64,000 nucleotides of DNA from Paraphoma chrysanthemicola (taxonomy: Eukaryota > Ascomycota > Dothideomycetes > Pleosporales > Phaeosphaeriaceae): positions 1,178,001-1,242,000 of the forward strand of contig JAGMWG010000016.1 of NCBI GenBank assembly GCA_020744225.1, given 5' to 3'. Under the pieces are notes generated by a model that was not told the origin of the DNA, searched no databases, and saw nothing but the letters and a program-made list of their open reading frames with translations. The translations under genes and the position numbers were made by a program. Below, one piece after another: positions 1 to 11,540 of this stretch (positions are counted from its first letter, which is position 1; every line of letters starts with the position of its first letter).

Positions 1-828
1 GTATCGCCTTTGACGTCGGTCTCGATGCCGTATTTTCGTTCGAGTTCGGAACATTCAATTCCACGACTGAAGTCGCTTCAGGACGACTCTCATGAACCTG
101 CGACGGGTTTGGAGCAACAGGTGTGTGCTCCGGTCTTGGTTTTGGCTTTGGTGGTGTTGGAATGTTCGGTGTTGTTGGTATAATTGGGTCCGGTACCTTA
201 GGAGGCCTCGGAAAAGGGAGTCCTGGTGTTCGTCGCAGAGGCGAGCAAGTTTCATCGCGACCCCAGTCTAGGTCTCTATAAGCTAGGAGTGTCTGAAATA
301 CTGCATGTTGACTTACACGGAACCCCAACAGCAACGAGAGGTAGGGCGAACGTGAGTATCAAGAGCACACTATGGAAGCCTCGAAGTATCATATTGGGTC
401 ATGTTGAGGAAGCGAAGAATATATGGATGGCTATGGACTTATGAGAGAAACTGCCCATGGTCTTCTGTGCCGCTCAGGCGGCAGTGTTGATGTTTCGCAT
501 TGCGCTCAGCCTCAATTTCGTAAATGTCTGGCAGCCGAACCTGAGGAGCGTCCTCGTATCCAGCAGGAATCGAAAAGCTCGTTTCGTTTGTAGCATCATT
601 CACATAGGACGACTGTCCAGCGGCATTTGCAAACTGGTGGATTTTCTTATCTGTAGAATAGGCTAGATCGTAGGGGCCCATCTTTACAAGAAGAGAATTG
701 AACTTCCAATGAGTGTAGAGAAATAAGACTTTTGTTGAGGGAGACATCCAAGCTGGTTTATATGGGTTACCAGGCAGGTGTTGAGCGCCTTCCAGGAGCT
801 CGCTCTGATGCAACAAAGCACCGAACAT
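1..828 (-). CDS. Hypothetical protein, 3' end cut by the window edge
   Basis: I do not recognise this gene. Two open stretches on the minus strand look coding. The upstream one (828 to about 440) starts MFGALLHQSELLEGAQHLPG and runs 129 residues to a stop at 439. The downstream one (about 300 to 1) has no stop to the window edge and is strongly proline-rich, with runs such as IPTTPNIPTPPKPKPRPE. A short intron of roughly 130 nt between them is likely, because the first reading frame closes just after plausible coding sequence and the second opens after CAG acceptors near 300. I could not fix the splice sites, so the two parts may belong to separate genes. No signal peptide or membrane segment is obvious. 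The Pro-rich part looks like a flexible linker. Confidence 0.4.
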
Positions 829-1026
829 TGACTAACAAAAAGGCAAAGATGTCTTTTGAAACAGCCTTCAGCTATGTCATCCAATCAAAGCAGTGGTAGT
901 AACATCAACATTTTCCCTTGCCGCGCGCTTCATACAGCTTAGGGGCGCGAAAGGAAAACTGCATATTGAAGAAATTCAAAACAAGGTTACTCTTGAGTCC
1001 CTGAGCACTTCCAGTGTACGTTAAAG

Positions 1027-1338
1027 ATGTCTACGAGCCTATACGCGACTACATCAAAGCCCTACGTAATGCAGCTTGCACAATCATGCCGAGAAGCTCT
1101 CGGGTTCACGAAAGACCTCTTGAAGCGATTGGAAGATCGCTGCAAGGGCACTGCTCCCCCTGGCGCAGATCAGCCTGTGGAGTTCTCCAAGCAAGTTGCA
1201 AGATATTATTGTCCAGAACGCCCTTCTGAAAAATTACCGGGATTGCTGATACAGTCCCCAACCGACAATTCCGATCTAGCCCTACTCGCGCGAACGCACC
1301 TCCGCATAATTAGCGCACAGTTTTCTTGTCAAGAGTAG
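1027..1338 (+). CDS. Small hypothetical ORF, 103 aa
   Basis: An ATG-started ORF of 103 codons, beginning MSTSLYATTSKPYVMQLAQS. Composition is ordinary for a soluble protein, with a possible amphipathic helix in the first half and a lysine/arginine-rich stretch around residues 27-40. I recognise no domain. It could be a small gene, an exon of a larger gene, or chance. No spliced partner is evident up- or downstream, and the region to 2440 has only short ORFs with no family resemblance. Its main support is length and the lack of a better frame on the opposite strand. Confidence 0.25.
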   Translation: MSTSLYATTSKPYVMQLAQSCREALGFTKDLLKRLEDRCKGTAPPGADQPVEFSKQVARYYCPERPSEKLPGLLIQSPTDNSDLALLARTHLRIISAQFSCQE

Positions 1339-2442
1339 CTAATTACCGCCCCGCATGGTTTACCGCGCGCTTCGTTTTAGCCTTCTTCGTTATCGTCTCG
1401 CCAAACCACCTGGGAAGTCTTGTATGCCGACAGAAATTAAGTTGCCCATCTCGGTATTCGGACGATGTTAACGCGTCTGCAATGCTCAAATGGAACGTCG
1501 AACACGTCTTCGTGTTCCTACGCGTAGGTCACGTAACACGGTGCGGAGAACATGCATACATGTACGTGGTGAGCCTATCAACGTCTGCATCCAACCAAAG
1601 AATGCAGAGCAGGTCCGTGGGTGAATAAGTCACACAGGATGATAAGAAGACTCGAAGCCAACAGCACTTCTTGGACCCCAAGCTCTAAGGTCTTACTTCT
1701 TTCATAAGTCATGATCCACCTGTACGTGCAAAGGATTCAATACCCAAAGCCAGAATCAACATGTATCGTTATACAGAGTGCGAGACATGCGGTCGTGAAT
1801 TTGGTTGTCAGCAGGCTGCCATACAGCACATGTATGCGCTTGATCACTGGGCTCAGCAAATCAAAGAAGCTGGAAGTATTAGCCTTGGTCGACTGAAACC
1901 TAGAGCCTCTTCATCGGCCGTATTTCTGCGAAATTTCTAAAAGTTCAGGGCTTGCGGTGTCACGACTGACGATAGTAGCTACTTGCGGACAGGCAGTCCG
2001 TAGAGAAATCTATGAATTATCCTAAGTACTTCAAGGCACATAGTAGGACTGTGCACTCAATTGACTGATTGTCTAATCGTCAAGCATATTAGTTGATTGA
2101 TGGGCAGCGTATACCTCAGCAGGCAAGGGTGGTACGCTGACCTGGCATTCCATGCATTATCTAGTAACACCGTGGCAGTAATTCGCACCAAAGGAATGCC
2201 ACTAAATTAAAGCCTTTCAAGAAAGTTGGAAAACATGTTGACCAAAGACTTAGACTGTTTCTCACCAGAGTAAGGGTAAGGCGACTGAGGGCGGAATAAA
2301 GGCACAGGAATGCTGGCGGCCATTGTGTAGAGTTGAAAAGATCTCACCGGTCAAGTGCTCCTCTTCCTACCAAAACAGTGAAACTTACTCAAGTATAACT
2401 AGTACAATTATTGTCGATCGACCTAATTTATCATTAACAACT
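1339..2442. other. Intergenic, no supportable gene
   Basis: About 1.1 kb with only short overlapping ORFs on the plus strand and no family resemblance. It probably contains the former promoter of the dynamin-like pseudogene that follows. Confidence 0.5.
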
Positions 2443-3389
2443 ATGTCGAAGGGAAAGACTGACAACCAAGGCGAGTGTTACCAGCTCGAATCAATTATCT
2501 TAACTAACAAGAGTTCAGTCGCGCCTGACATCGGGGGACCAGACAACACGGCGTCTCTCGAAGCTCTTCAGGGTGAGGAGCAGCGCCTAGTTCTTGACAC
2601 AGTAGCACAGGTCCGCAAATGTGGTCTGGAAAGCGTTCTGGCCCTTCCTCAACTTGTTGTGTGTGGCGATAAATCTGCCGGCAAGAGTTCAGTCCTTGAG
2701 GCGCTCACTGAAATCCCCTTTCCCGGAAACGATGAGCTATGTACTCGTTTCGCCACAGAAATCATCATGCGACGCTCATCATCGACTCTCTGACCATTAA
2801 AGTGATACCTGACGACGAGCGACCTTCCATTGAGAGAGACGCTATACAGGCATTTGCTGAAACGATCACAGAGTTTGAGGAGCTCCCATCAATCATGGAC
2901 AAAGCAATAACACTCATGGGTATCGGCGGCATTGGGAGTCAATCTGGCGCTTTCGCAAGGAACATTCTCAGCGTGGAGATCGAGGGGCCATCACGACCTC
3001 AACTGACTGTGGTAGACCTGCCTGGTTTGTTCCAAAACGAGACCAAAGGTGTCACCAAAGCTGACGTTGAGCTGGTCCGAGAGATCACAGACCGGTACAT
3101 CTCCCGACCTCGTACAATAATCCCAGCGGTTGTCTCCGCTACGAACGAATACGCCAATCAAGGGATCCTTACAAAAGCCAGGAAAGTCGACCCAGAAGGA
3201 GAACGCACCCTGGGCATCATCACAAAGCCAGACAGGCTTCCCTCAGGATCTGGGAGCGAGAGTGCATACATTAATTTGGCCCGTAATGAGGATATCTTCT
3301 TCAAACTTGGTTGGCACATGGTCAAGAATCGGAGTTTCGAGGAAGGCGCTAGTTCTTTTGAAGAACGCAATGCGCTTGAAGCATCCTAA
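2443..3389 (+). pseudogene. Dynamin-like GTPase, frameshifted and truncated
   Basis: The ATG at 2443 opens a dynamin-type GTPase domain. The P-loop reads GDKSAGKSS (dynamins: GDxxxGKSS), followed by switch I in the segment ending LCTRFATEI. Frame 1 stops near 2793, but the sequence continues at once in another frame: the domain resumes at about 2780 with SLTIKVIPDDERPS, then the switch II motif VVDLPGLF (about 3011-3034) and the G4 motif TKPD (about 3220). A single indel in the CTCTCT run near 2785-2795 explains the shift. The second frame stops at 3389, just after the GTPase core, and no stalk or GED domain follows; only weakly similar codons persist to about 3520. Intact fungal dynamin-like proteins of this type are much longer. 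An intron at the frame change is unlikely, because no GT..AG pair fits there. Confidence 0.75.
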
Positions 3390-3829
3390 CGTCCCCATCG
3401 CAGTAGCGAGAAACCCCCTATCGAGAGATGGAACCACTCCCAACCCACCATGATTTCCAACACCACGTACAGCTTGCACGTCACCTATACAAATCTACTC
3501 CTTAGCTTCTGCGATACACACTGCCACCATGCAACAAGAAAAATACGACGATGGTGGCCTTGCTGTTGATTATTGGGTGCGCGGCATCAGGCGCTGTCTC
3601 AGCTCTACACCCTTGTTCTTCCGCATCCATCTTCTCTTTTCCTCTCTAGAGTTCATGAGCTATAGAGCCCCCTTATAGGCACGCTTCAATCATTTATCAG
3701 CGCATCGAGCTTTGTGAGTCGTGAGCTACAGCAGTTCTGCAGCATCACAGTGCCTGCGCCAAGCCAAGGGCGTCCGAGCGTTGAGATCCGCTATGCTGAC
3801 ACAGCTACTGTAGCCAGATCTAGTGTATC

Positions 3830-4145
3830 TTACGCTAAGCCTAGCTAGATAGTGTGTAAGTCTCTGTCTAAATGCAGTATAGTGCTGTTTTGCTAACATG
3901 CTTATAACTACACCTTATTCACAAGTCTTATGTTCTAGCTAAGTAGCTGTTCGCTAGAAAATTACTCTATACTAGATTAAGTATAAACAGGACTCTAAAG
4001 AGGTAGGTATCTAAGGTATAAATATGTCTAGCTTTAATACAAGAACATAAATTGCTAAAATATTACAAAGCCTTACAGTACTACAACGCTAATTTTAAGA
4101 ATATCTATGCGTGTATACTACTAATTACTCTACTAGAGAAGGCGT
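3830..4145. repeat. AT-rich degraded tract, possibly RIP-mutated
   Basis: This stretch is much richer in A/T than its neighbours, with many TA dinucleotides, CTAG words and stop codons in all frames. Such islands in ascomycetes are often old repeats altered by repeat-induced point mutation. No terminal repeats or transposase similarity can be read, so the origin is inferred from composition only. Confidence 0.4.
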
Positions 4146-4155
4146 CTACAATTAC

Positions 4156-5382
4156 TTAATTCTTTGGAGAGCTTACATCTAATTCAGTACCAAACACCCA
4201 GTCCCAAAAGCGACTGGTCACGCCAAAGCCGTTTTGGTAGTCAGCAAAGTGGTGCTTGAGATGATGTTTCTTGAGTTCTTGGTACCAAGGAGGAAGCCTT
4301 TTGTGATGGACAGAGTAGTGGGTCAAGTCGTAAAGTGTGTAGCCAAAAACACCCCCGCAGTACGCGGCAGTTGCAGCGTACCAGTTATGGAAGAGTACAA
4401 CGTGTGCGAATTTCCAGAACGGTGCAGCAAGCATCGCAAACAGCGTGGGAGGCATAACTAGTCTTTGTTTGTCCATGGGAAGGTAGTGGTGGATGCCATG
4501 AAGGAGGAAATGCAGTGTGAGAGCGACCCGGTTGTTGGGAAGATAGCTGTCGTTGTTAACGTTGGGCATTAGAACAGTTGGCTATACTTACTTGTCGAGG
4601 TGAAATAAGCATCGGTGCAAGACGTATTCGATGACTGTCCAGAATGAAAGGCCAAACACCCAGTAGCCTGAAAGAGCTGGAGCACTCAAGTCGCCTTGAG
4701 CAGCAATGTATGTTGCACCTGCAACCACAGGCCACCATAATGTTGGCACTACCCACCAAGACGTCTTACTCAACGGTTCCAAGAAGTTGCCAAACAATAG
4801 AGCTGACTCGCCTCCTTTATGACGCGGTCGGTGGATCTGCTCAAGATAAAAGTCCTTCTCAAAGCCACCATTCCAGACTTGCATCAGCAACGGCTTGCTA
4901 AGATCAAGGAATCCATGCTGCTTGTAATCTAGGTAGGGATTGGTCTCGCGGGAAAGATCTTCAGCGGAAGACATGCCCGTCGCAGGAAAGAGAGGCTTCA
5001 TATTTTGTTCCACGCCCTGAGGTCCAATTCTATCCACGCCTGAAGGAGGCAAGATAAGGATGTCATGCGGCCTGTTGCTCTTGGTGACAGCGTCCGTGTT
5101 CTCCTCGACCGCTAGGAGACCCACAAGACACTCGTCCAAGATCTCGTAGGCGGATTCTGAGTGGGCGTGAGAAATCTCATCTTTCAGAATAGTTGTAACG
5201 TCCTTGCCACCGTACTCAAGGATAAGCTCGCCGCCACCGGGGTGACCGTCGAGGAAGTCTGTAACGTCATAGACCTTCACGCCAATCGTAACGTAGCAGG
5301 ATTTACCGTTGTTATGCGCCTGCACATCGGTGGTTGGAATCGTCGGAAGGCTGCGGACTGGCATGGTAGTGGTTTTAGACAT
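4156..5382 (-). CDS. SCS7: Fatty acid 2-hydroxylase, cytochrome b5 fusion
   Basis: Ceramide/fatty acid alpha-hydroxylase that adds the 2-OH group to very-long-chain fatty acids of sphingolipids in the ER membrane. Exons are 5382-4592 and 4546-4156, with a 45-nt intron (GTAAGT..CAG), giving 393 aa, close to the length of yeast Scs7. An N-terminal cytochrome b5 domain has the heme motif DGHPGGGEL (His about 47) and a second His near 74. The C-terminal membrane hydroxylase carries the di-iron histidine clusters: HRCLFHLD at the exon 1 end, then HFLLHGIHHYLP, HYSVHHKR and HHLKHHF. All expected histidines are visible and the frame is open, so it should be functional. The start at 5382 is the first ATG in frame and lies just before the b5 domain. 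Confidence 0.93.
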
Positions 5383-6275
5383 GCTTCAAAACGCGTAGTT
5401 CGAAGTTTGAGAGTCCGGCGTATTAGAGGGATTGGGTGAGGTCAACACTACTTGCGAAGCGTAAATCAATGCTTTGGCTGCACGTTTTGCATCACCCAAG
5501 GGGCAGGTGAGACACAACGGCAAGGGAGGGAGGGTTCAAAAAGGCCAGTAGATACAAAAGAAGAGGCAACAGGGGCGATTGGCAATGGAAAAGATACTTT
5601 AAAAAGCCACTTTAAGATTGCGCCAAGAAGGGCAACAGAAGTTGTTTACTAATCGCCAGGGTAGCAACAGAAGGTGTTTAGTATTCGTCAGAGTAGTGAC
5701 AGACGTATCGGAACAGAGCCGCAGCTCGATAATCTGAAGCTCTGCAGACTCTGCGACGTAGTCAGACAAGACAGCAGCTTGGATTGGCGTGTGCGCTTAT
5801 TATTCGACCCAACTTGTTAATATTAACGAAGTACTAGACGGTTGTATCGTGCTTTCTATGAATTTCCCGAAGTAACCTCAGGCGTGCGGCACGGGCTGTG
5901 CAGGTTGTGACCTGCGCCGCGACTCAGGCGGTCGATCGTCACATTTTCAAATGTGATCGGATCAAAGACACGTATGGATATGTGCGTATTCTGACTAGGT
6001 GCTTACTATTGGTACATTGGAGCCTTAACAGGATGAGTGAATGTTCTGCAGAACGGTCGCCGTACAAAAGAATGTCCACAACCGGCCAATTCTCGGCGGC
6101 ACCGGCCCTGATCATGTCGGCCCGACATACCTCAACTTAAAGAGGCGTTGAACATACTCAAAGCCACAGAGGTGCAATTTTGTGGGGAATTGCCTAAAGA
6201 CGATAACGACTTGGATCAAGTTACCCCGTGCGATACGGCGGCACAACATGTTCGATGATTGAACAACATCCGAAA

Positions 6276-6283
6276 TGACGTCA
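6276..6283. promoter_or_regulatory. CRE-type palindrome TGACGTCA
   Basis: A perfect TGACGTCA octamer lies about 360 bp upstream of the GH13 start, with a related TGACGTGC at 6548. ATF/CREB-type bZIP factors bind this site in fungi. It may also serve the divergent hydroxylase. Eight bases can occur by chance. Confidence 0.35.
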
Positions 6284-6560
6284 CATTACGACGCGTCCAC
6301 AGACGTCGAAAGCGCGAACCTGGCTCAGTCGAGGAACATCAGCAGGTCCAATGTGAAAGAGCTGGGTTCAAGAATATGTTGTCATGCAAGCTATGTGTTT
6401 TCTGAAATTGAGTTGGACGATCGTTGACGACAGACATCGGAGGTCGGGATACGTAACTTAGCGGCGAGCAATACCCCACCACGCCTGAGCGCCGAGATGC
6501 ACTTGTGCAACTTCAGTGGAGCAATTGGAGACGTCGAAGAGAACTAATGACGTGCCGTCA

Positions 6561-6568
6561 TATAAAAG
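6561..6568 (+). promoter_or_regulatory. TATA box of the GH13 gene
   Basis: TATAAAAG sits 73-80 bp upstream of the ATG at 6641, a usual distance for a fungal TATA-driven gene. Confidence 0.5.
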
Positions 6569-6640
6569 ATCCGATCCCCAAGGGCTGCTTTGACTGTCCA
6601 CAACCACAATTGTAGCTCTGCAAATAGCCCAAGATCAATT

Positions 6641-8607
6641 ATGGCGATCACAAAGAAAGATCTCTATGTCGGAGTCGACAAACACCGCTGGTGGAAAGAA
6701 GCTATTGTGTATCAGGTACGCTTGGCTTTGACAACTGTTACGCACCAATTTCTCTAACATTTCAAGATCTATCCAGCATCCTTCTTGGACACCAATGGCG
6801 ATGGATGGGGCGATGTTCCGGGCATAACCCAGAAGCTCGACTACCTCAAAGACCTCGGCGTCGACGTAGTTTGGGTGTCCCCAATATACAAATCGCCTCA
6901 AGCCGACATGGGGTACGACATTGCTGATTATGAAGACATTGATCCCAGCTACGGCACTCTTGCGGATGTGGACAATCTAATCGTTGAGCTCAAGAAGCGT
7001 GACATGAAGCTCGTCATGGATCTCGTCGTGAATCATACCTCGGAAGAACACGCTTGGTTCATCGACTCGCGAACTTCCAAAAAGTCCAGCAAGCGCGACT
7101 GGTACATCTGGAAGCCTGCGAAATACGACTCAGACGGCAACCGACAGCCTCCAAACAATTGGGCGCAAATTCTTGGAGAAGCCAACTCGGCGTGGACATG
7201 GGATGAGACGACGCAAGAATACTATCTCTCCTTGTTCACGCCCGAGCAACCAGATCTCAATTGGGAAAACCCTGCTGTGCGCGCTGCTGTGCACGATGTA
7301 CTGCGCTTCTGGCTTGATCGCGGCTGCTCGGGGTTCAGAATGGACGTTATCAATCTCATCTCCAAAGTTCAATCATTCCCTGACGCAGAAGTCATAGTCA
7401 AGGACAACACGTACCAGCCTGGCGACAAGTACTACGCGAACGGACCCCGCCTACACGAGTGGCTGAAGGAAATCAACCGCGAAGTCCTGAGCAAGTACGA
7501 CACACTAACCGTCGGGGAAATGCCCTTTGTCCGCTCCGAAGACGAAATCATTCGCGTCGTTGGCGCAGAAAGCAAAGAATTGAACATGATTTTCTCCTTT
7601 GACATTGTGGACATCGATAACGCTCCAAACGACTTCAAGTTATCGTTGCAAGACTGGGACGCACGGGACCTCAAGCGCATCATCAGTCGCCTGCAGCGCC
7701 TCATGCTCGAACGCGACGGCTGGAACAGCTTGTTTATAGAGAACCACGATCAGCCGCGGAGCGTCAGCCGGTACACAGACGACTCGGATGAGTGGCGTGA
7801 GTACGGCGCAAAGCTGCTAGCTTTGATGCAGAGTACGCTTGCGGGGACGCTGTATGTGTACCAAGGCGAGGAGATTGGGATGCGCAATGTCCCTGAATCA
7901 TGGAGCGAGGAGGAGTACAAAGATATCGAAACAATCAATTTCTTCGCAAAGTAAGTCGACGCGCACCATACTACTTACGTCTCCGGCACTTGCGGCATGA
8001 CCACATTTACCGCATACCCAAACGCTTTGTCACCAAGTATTTCAGCTCCACTAACCACATACACAACAGATACCGCAAGTTATATCCAGGCAACGAAGAA
8101 AAGCAAGCCCTCGCACGCAAAATCATCCAAAGAAAAGCCCGCGATAATGCACGCACTCCCGTCCACTGGTCGTCCTCCCCACACGCAGGCTTTACATCCC
8201 CCTCGTCAAAGCCCTGGATGCGCGTCAACGAGGACTATCCGACCACCAACGTCGACGCCCAAACATCCAACCCCACCCCATCGCCTGGGCACTTGTCTGT
8301 CCACGCATTCTGGCGCCGTGCGCTATCGAATCGCAAGAAACACGCCGACGTCTTTGTATATGGCGATTTTCGGGTGTTAGATTTTGAGCACGAGAAAGTG
8401 GTGGCGTATAAGCGGTGGAGTGCGGATGAGGCGTTTGTTGTGGTGTTGAATTTAAGTGGCGAGGGGGTCAAGTGGGATGGGTTGGGGGATGTCAGGGTGA
8501 AGAAGTGGGTTGCTGGGAATTACGATGAGAGGGAGTTGGAGGGGAGGAGTGTAGATGGAATAGTAGAGTTGAGGGCTTGGGAGGGGTTGTTGGGAATTTG
8601 TGAGTAG
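6641..8607 (+). CDS. GH13 alpha-glucosidase / oligo-1,6-glucosidase
   Basis: Intracellular exo-acting GH13 enzyme that releases glucose from short alpha-glucosides. Exons are 6641-6715, 6767-7950 and 8070-8607, giving 598 aa with no signal peptide, as in yeast maltases and isomaltases. The four GH13 regions are present: DLVVNHTSEEHAWF, GFRMDVINL with nucleophile Asp218, VGEMPF with acid/base Glu276, and FIENHDQPRS with Asp353. The residue after the nucleophile is Val, which in this subfamily usually goes with alpha-1,6 (isomaltase) rather than alpha-1,4 preference, so isomaltose-type substrates are my first guess. The conserved block RDNARTPVHW follows intron 2. No maltose transporter or MAL regulator neighbours it, so it is not a classic MAL cluster. 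Confidence 0.92.
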
Positions 8608-8736
8608 GGATAAGTCGGGTGGAGTAGATTTTGGGTCTCGTAATTGAATTATGGTAGGTAGGATGGGGGTATCATTTTGCGTCAGTCCTTGGCCTGATCG
8701 CTCGTACTTATATCGAGTGATGGCTCTTACAACCAT

Positions 8737-10680
8737 CTACTTCCGCATCCTCTCCCTCCTCTCCTCCTTGCCCTCCTTCCCCTCAACTCGTCCCGTAATC
8801 TTCTTCTCAAACACCTCCGGCGCAATCGTTCTGCCCGTCTTATCCTTGAATCTCCAACTCACCCGGTTCCACACCATCTGATAATCCTGCTGCAAGATCC
8901 TCGCGAGCAATCTCAAATCATCAGCTGAGAAGACATCATCGGGCTTGACCTCGAGCTCGACTAGGGTCGGCGTGTTGTTTTGCGTGCCGTGGCGATGCGA
9001 GGACTTGTGTGACGCCGAGTGATGGGAGTGGGCTTTGGTTCCGGCCTTCGATGCGGTCTTGGCGGGTGCTGGAGCAGCGCCCCATGTATCGCCTCCACCC
9101 CAAGCGTTCTGATCTCCCCCGCTCGTGTCGTTTTTTTGCTGGTTGTTGGAGTCGGCATTCCAGTCTGTCGCTGCGGCGTCGTTGGCACCGTCTCCACCAG
9201 TACCTCCCCAACCTGCACCATCTCCGGCGTTACTGGCTGATTTCCTGCTGGCTGATGTCTTACTGGCCGGTTTCTTGCTGTTTGCGCCGCCCCAATTTGT
9301 GTCGTCCCAACCTCTATTCTCTCCAGAGTCGCCTCCAGTTGCAGGAGCGTTCCATGCGTCATCTCCTACTTTGCCATTATTGTCCGCCGAGTTGTCGCCT
9401 CCGCCGTTACCTGTATTCCAGGGATCGTTACCCCCACTGGTCGCGTTGCCTCCAGAGGTGTTGTTACTGCCGATCGTCGCGGGCCAATCTCCAGTTCCAC
9501 CGCCGTTGTTGTTCACCTTCGCGCTGTCACCCCAACTATCGTTGCCGTTGTTGCCAGACGTCTCTCCGTTGCCTCCGCTGGTGCCACCCCAGTTACCGCT
9601 GTCCCACGAGGTTTCGTTGTTTCCAGACGTTTGCGCAGTGTTACCGGCATTGTTCGTATCCCATGAGCTATTGTTACCAGCATCGCCACCCGCATTATCG
9701 TCGCCAGTACCTCCAGACTCTTCCTTATTGTCATCGTCGCCAACAACGCCGCCTAAGGCGCCCCATAGGTTATCACCGCCACTAGCGTCCGTGCCGGCTG
9801 TAGTCACTTCAGGTTTCTCTTCGTTCTTATTGCCCTTGCGGTTGTTCTTGTTGTTCTTCTTCGTGTTACCTTTACCTCCACCATCCTGAGCGTCGGCAGG
9901 CCTCCAGTCCTTAGGTTTGATCTCTCGAAAGCGATCTGCACACTGCTTTGGCAGCTTATTGATCTCTTTTGCAAAGTCGTCCCAATTCTGTTTTGAATGT
10001 CCAGTACGCCATTCGATCATCTTCTTATCTTGCTCCTTCGTGAATCCATGCGGGCTGGCTCCGTCACCATCATCAGCGCTCTTAGCCTGCTTGTTGTTGC
10101 CTTGGCCCTGTTGCTGGTTATTGCTAGCACTACCACCAGTAGCTTCAGCATTGCCACCATTATGACCTCCTCCTTGTCCTTGAAGTTCCTTGTAACGGTC
10201 TTTACATTGGAAGTGGGGGCGGGCAAGTAGTTCGCCGCATATTTTCCAAGCTGCGTTGCCATTCTCGTTCTTCCAGTCTAAGAGTTTCTTATCTTCTTCA
10301 TCGGTGAAATTGTGCGGATTTCCGCTAGAATCATCGCCGGTATCGCCATTCTTGCCATCAGCGGCCCTCTGAGTGCCTTTATCCTTTGCGCCTTCTGTGC
10401 TCCTATCGGCATGGGAGCGAGGCTTGCCAGGGCCCTTCAAACTGCCCTTTCGGCCGTCGCTAGCAGCCCACTCAACGATGCCGCCTGGTGAAGTCATCTT
10501 CTTGTAGTTAGCAATCGCGTGATTTCACCGGGCCGCGTGTGTGCTCACCATCTGGTCCAAGCCGCTTGACCGTGGCGGGCGCGGTTGGGGCGGCGGTTTG
10601 GGATCCTTGTACGGGTTCTTGCTAAAGCCAAGAATATAAGCCATAGAGACGCGGCGTGGAGCTCCGCCAGGGTCAGCCAT
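8737..10680 (-). CDS. Two-SANT/Myb-like protein with W/G repeats
   Basis: A predicted nuclear protein of 631 aa. Exon 1 (10680-10549) begins MADPGGAPRRVSMAYILGFS; a 48-nt intron (GTGAGC..AAG) precedes exon 2 (10500-8737). I extended the gene to this upstream ATG because exon 1 is open, in phase and proline-rich. Two short Myb/SANT-like helical repeats lie at about residues 109-150 (FTDEEDKKLLDWKN onward) and 197-240 (FTKEQDKKMIEWRT onward). They are followed by a Lys/Asn-rich basic run and then about 240 residues rich in Gly, Asn, Asp and Ser with about fourteen regularly spaced Trp, often as WG or GW (NLWGA, GNWGG, DSWGD, TNWGG, AGWGG). A conserved-looking C-terminus (VFSADDLRLLARILQQDYQM) and a charged tail close the protein. 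DNA or histone binding is inferred from the SANT repeats. The W/G region resembles Argonaute-hook platforms. Confidence 0.8.
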
Positions 10681-11540
10681 GACTACAAGCTTTTGCTGGG
10701 TGGTTCTGTCGCTAGATGTAGTCGGGCGAATATCGAGAGAGCTAAAGTTAATAGGACTGCGTACGTGCCAAGATCAGTTGTGTGCGATTGTCGCGCCGGT
10801 TGCGACCTAAATGCTAAAGAGATTGAAGGAAGATAGCGAGAGTAGCAAGACCGAAAGCGGCAAGGTAGAGTGTCGCGGGGCACACTGTGCAGTGAGAGAG
10901 TTGAAGCTCGTGGTTGTCTTGGCGACGGCCCTGACGCTTAGCAGACACCTAGAGAGACCAGCACGTGCGAATATGACAAGACGACGACCAGAATATCGTA
11001 GAGCGATTGAGAAGGGCTGATAAGAGAATGAGAGAAAGAGATCAATGTTGTAAGAAGTAAAGCATTATATGCATCGTGACCACTGAGGATCGACAAGCCC
11101 ATGTCGAAGGGCAATTGTGGTGCCGTGAACGATGCATGTAAAGCCAGCAAATTCGAACTCATGTTCAGATCAGCGAGAGCAGCCCCCAGAGGCCATAGTC
11201 CGTAGGTAGCTCGTGTCGTATTTGATACCAGCCGTTAAACTCTGAGCACCAAGAAGGCTATGAATGGACACTGAAGCTATACGGGCACAACCTTCACGCT
11301 TTCATCATGTCCTCTTTACACTTCCATTCGTTCGTGAGGTGCGCTAGGGTGGGCCGGCATAAATCATTGTAGTTCGTAGGATCAAGGACGTCCAAAGGGA
11401 TTCCAGACGAAGTGGTGAACTAGCGCCCGCACGGACGCCTTGACCCTTGCTTGCGGGCAACCTGGCCTCCTCCGCGTTGCATATCCACAATTCATCCCTC
11501 GACGTCGACCACAACAGAACAGCACACGACCACCGCAACC
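10681..11540. other. Divergent intergenic region
   Basis: About 860 bp between the divergent starts of the SANT protein and the p24 gene. Only short shadow ORFs are seen. It presumably carries both promoters. Confidence 0.6.

Larger units (their letters stand above)
5383..6640. other. Divergent intergenic promoter region
   Basis: The 1.26 kb between the divergent starts of the fatty acid hydroxylase and the GH13 enzyme holds no convincing gene. It must contain both promoters. Two motifs are listed separately. Confidence 0.6.

Noticed and set aside
8997..9030. His/Ser-rich segment of the SANT protein considered as a metal-binding site
   Set aside because: Histidines are scattered in Ser/Lys/Thr-rich disorder with no conserved spacing.
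9009..9889. Two overlapping plus-strand ORFs of more than 250 codons
   Set aside because: They are antisense shadows of the low-complexity SANT protein gene; long frames arise from its repetitive Gly/Asn codons, and the translations are Ser/Pro/Leu/Arg-biased without domains.
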